A DNA stretch of 5,066 nt from an uncultured Collinsella sp. (GTDB lineage: Bacteria > Actinomycetota > Coriobacteriia > Coriobacteriales > Coriobacteriaceae): assembly GCA_958446785.1 (NCBI GenBank), contig CAUCXP010000140.1:1-5066 (forward strand). The letters are read 5' to 3'. The stretch's first letter is position 1. Every line of letters starts with the position of its first letter. Both the position numbers and the translations under genes were made by a program. A model generated the notes under the pieces. The model did not search any database and was not told the DNA's origin. It was given only the letters and a program-made list of their open reading frames with translations. Below are positions 4,535 through 5,066 of this stretch, piece after piece.

Positions 4535-5066
4535 CTACTCAATATAGCTGGGGTTCTTCTTGATGATCACGCGTGCAGCGATGAAGGAGACGACGATGGC
4601 GATGATGGCGACAACGCATGCCAGCACGAAGTTGCCCATGGACCCATCGGGAGCGATAAAGATGAGTGCCGAAAGAAGGCCGGGGCATGCTCCCGCAACA
4701 TACTCTTTCAGAACAAAGATGCCTGCAGGGAGTCCAGCGCAGAGCGCGCCGATTGCCGTGCCGACAAGCAGGCGGGGACGCTCGATGAGGCAACCGTAGA
4801 ACGCGGGCTCGGTTACGCCACAGAGTGCGGTGACGGCAACCGTGGTGACCATACCCCTCTTCTCTTTGTTTCCCTTCATGGCAGTTGCCAGGGCGAGGCT
4901 CGTGCCACCAATGCAGAGGTTCGAGATGAATCCAAAGATAATGGGTGCCCAACCGAGCTGCGCCAAGCTCGTAACTTCGATTGCGATGTAGGCCTTATCA
5001 AGACCGAGCATGACAAAATAGGGGTTAAGGGCTGCAAGGATTGGAGTAGCGATAAATGACACGATA
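4535..5066 (-). CDS. PTS sugar permease EIIC domain, C-terminal part (5' end outside window)
   Basis: Membrane-embedded sugar channel of a phosphotransferase system, which imports a sugar while it is phosphorylated. The open frame continues past the window edge without a start; about 177 residues are visible. Counting from the GTG codon at 5062, hydrophobic segments lie at about 1-21, 36-61, 70-93, 98-118, 127-136 and 143-167. GVTEPAFYG (82-90) is the GITEPAIYG-type signature of the glucose/beta-glucoside/sucrose EIIC superfamily. After the last membrane helix the protein stops within 8 residues (KKNPSYIE, TAG at 4537-4535), so no EIIA domain follows on this chain; EIIA must come from another protein. 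Whether an EIIB precedes it cannot be seen. Sugar specificity is not readable from this part; beta-glucoside, sucrose or trehalose type are all open. Confidence 0.9.
   Translation of the reverse strand, partial: IVSFIATPILAALNPYFVMLGLDKAYIAIEVTSLAQLGWAPIIFGFISNLCIGGTSLALATAMKGNKEKRGMVTTVAVTALCGVTEPAFYGCLIERPRLLVGTAIGALCAGLPAGIFVLKEYVAGACPGLLSALIFIAPDGSMGNFVLACVVAIIAIVVSFIAARVIIKKNPSYIE

Noticed and set aside
4375..4563. Plus-strand 62-codon frame
   Set aside because: It runs through the perfect hairpin at 4400-4432 and the antisense end of the PTS gene, with a TTG start and no ribosome site.

Overview
The window looks like a chromosomal piece of a moderately high-GC actinobacterium, most likely one of the Coriobacteriia (Collinsella-like). 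This is an inference from three things: GC-rich codon use in the housekeeping genes, a Firmicutes-style gene order (cysS, rlmB, yacP-type NYN gene) and strong AAGGAGG ribosome binding sites. No marker gene fixes the species.

Left part (1-2400, + strand): the 3' end of cysS (cysteinyl-tRNA synthetase), then rlmB (TrmH/SpoU-family 23S rRNA 2'-O-methyltransferase), then a YacP/Rae1-type NYN-domain ribonuclease starting 3 bases after the rlmB stop. All three serve translation or ribosome-linked RNA metabolism. A GC-rich hairpin with a T4 tail at 2460-2484, inside the end of the next (convergent) gene, is the best candidate terminator.

Middle part (2427-3850, - strand): one gene of clearly lower GC. 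It encodes an N-terminal excisionase/MerR-like helix-turn-helix fused to a HipA-type Ser/Thr kinase domain. The track-style start at 3809 is probably wrong: it overlaps a good -10 box and has no ribosome site, whereas the ATG at 3767 has GAAGGG 7 bases upstream. The promoter carries a perfect 12-bp-arm palindrome plus a third copy of the same site (AAAACTATTCGT / ACGAATAGTTTT), which fits autoregulation by the fused HTH. No separate hipB-like gene is present, so this looks like a one-gene, self-regulating HipA-like module and is the most interesting gene in the window.

Next (3870-4051, + strand): a complete tRNA-Thr(UGU) with its own likely promoter, encoded CCA and a strong rho-independent terminator, divergent from the kinase gene.

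Then (4052-4534): a non-coding stretch with an ordered array of four copies of TCT-NN-ATCTGTAAC in alternating orientation at about 40-bp steps (an 80-bp tandem unit), an 11-bp direct repeat, and two hairpins that could end the PTS gene on the - strand.

Right edge (4535-5066, - strand): the C-terminal part of a glucose/beta-glucoside-superfamily PTS EIIC permease, cut by the window end.
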